A stretch of 7,256 nucleotides of DNA, taken from positions 1 to 7,256 of the forward strand of contig DATHVP010000149.1 in the NCBI GenBank assembly GCA_035461245.1, in the 5' to 3' direction. The first letter of the stretch is position 1. The number at the start of each line of letters is the position of its first letter. The notes under the pieces are model-generated. The model was not told the DNA's origin. It saw only the letters and a program-made list of their open reading frames with translations, and made no database searches. This document shows positions 7,201 through 7,256 of the stretch, in pieces. A program made the position numbers and the translations under genes. The DNA comes from SH-MAG3 sp035461245 (GTDB taxonomy: Bacteria > Gemmatimonadota > Gemmatimonadetes > Longimicrobiales > RSA9).

Positions 7201-7219
7201 GCAGGAACTCGCTTCCTGC
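7201..7219 (+). terminator. Second hairpin downstream of the PPIase gene
   Basis: GCAGGAA (7201-7207), loop CTCGC, TTCCTGC (7213-7219) form a perfect 7-bp stem. It begins only 6 bases after the preceding hairpin ends. It is followed by ATGGGGGATATAG and has no T-run on either strand. It may form a tandem termination structure with its neighbour, or it may be an operator or leader element for a gene beyond the window. Confidence 0.4.
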
Positions 7220-7256
7220 ATGGGGGATATAGACGGGCCGGCGCCGGGGCGCCCGC

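Noticed and set aside
7158..7256. Possible start of a further gene at the right edge
   Set aside because: The only ATG on the + strand (7219-7221) runs into an in-frame TAG at 7231-7233; nothing else suggests coding in the remaining bases.

Overview
This is a GC-rich, gene-dense bacterial window read entirely on the + strand. It holds four protein genes: the 3' end of a DUF58 protein, a BatA-type membrane protein with a von Willebrand A (VWA) domain, a full-length transcription-repair coupling factor (mfd), and a lipoprotein peptidyl-prolyl isomerase of the parvulin/SurA type. The strong G/C preference at third codon positions, the DUF58 + BatA/VWA pair and the predicted periplasmic lipoprotein foldase suggest a high-GC, Gram-negative-type bacterium. 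Gemmatimonadota or a similar phylum is my best guess, but it rests on general resemblance and not on any marker gene.

Layout. Bases 1-329 are the C-terminal part of the DUF58 protein, whose start lies upstream of the window. Bases 329-2260 encode the BatA/VWA membrane protein and 2260-5562 encode Mfd. Both junctions are TGATG, where the stop of one gene shares a base with the start of the next, so these three genes look like one translationally coupled transcript. A 119-base gap follows (5563-5681). It carries an inverted repeat across the mfd stop codon, a short CCGG-rich stretch, and a ribosome binding site for the last gene. The PPIase gene runs 5682-7157. The final 99 bases contain two consecutive hairpins and no recognisable gene.

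How the genes may work together. DUF58 and BatA/VWA proteins usually accompany a MoxR-type AAA+ ATPase; here that gene would be expected upstream, outside the window. They are envelope-associated and thought to act in protein complex assembly or stress tolerance. Mfd removes stalled RNA polymerase from DNA lesions and recruits nucleotide excision repair. The PPIase is predicted to be a membrane-anchored foldase outside the cytoplasm. No direct functional link between Mfd and the envelope proteins can be read from the sequence; shared transcription is the only visible connection.

I found no mobile element, CRISPR array, RNA gene or convincing unknown system. The most interesting details are the coupling of mfd to the VWA gene, an apparent internal duplication of the SurA-like segment in the PPIase, and the hairpins after mfd and after the PPIase gene.
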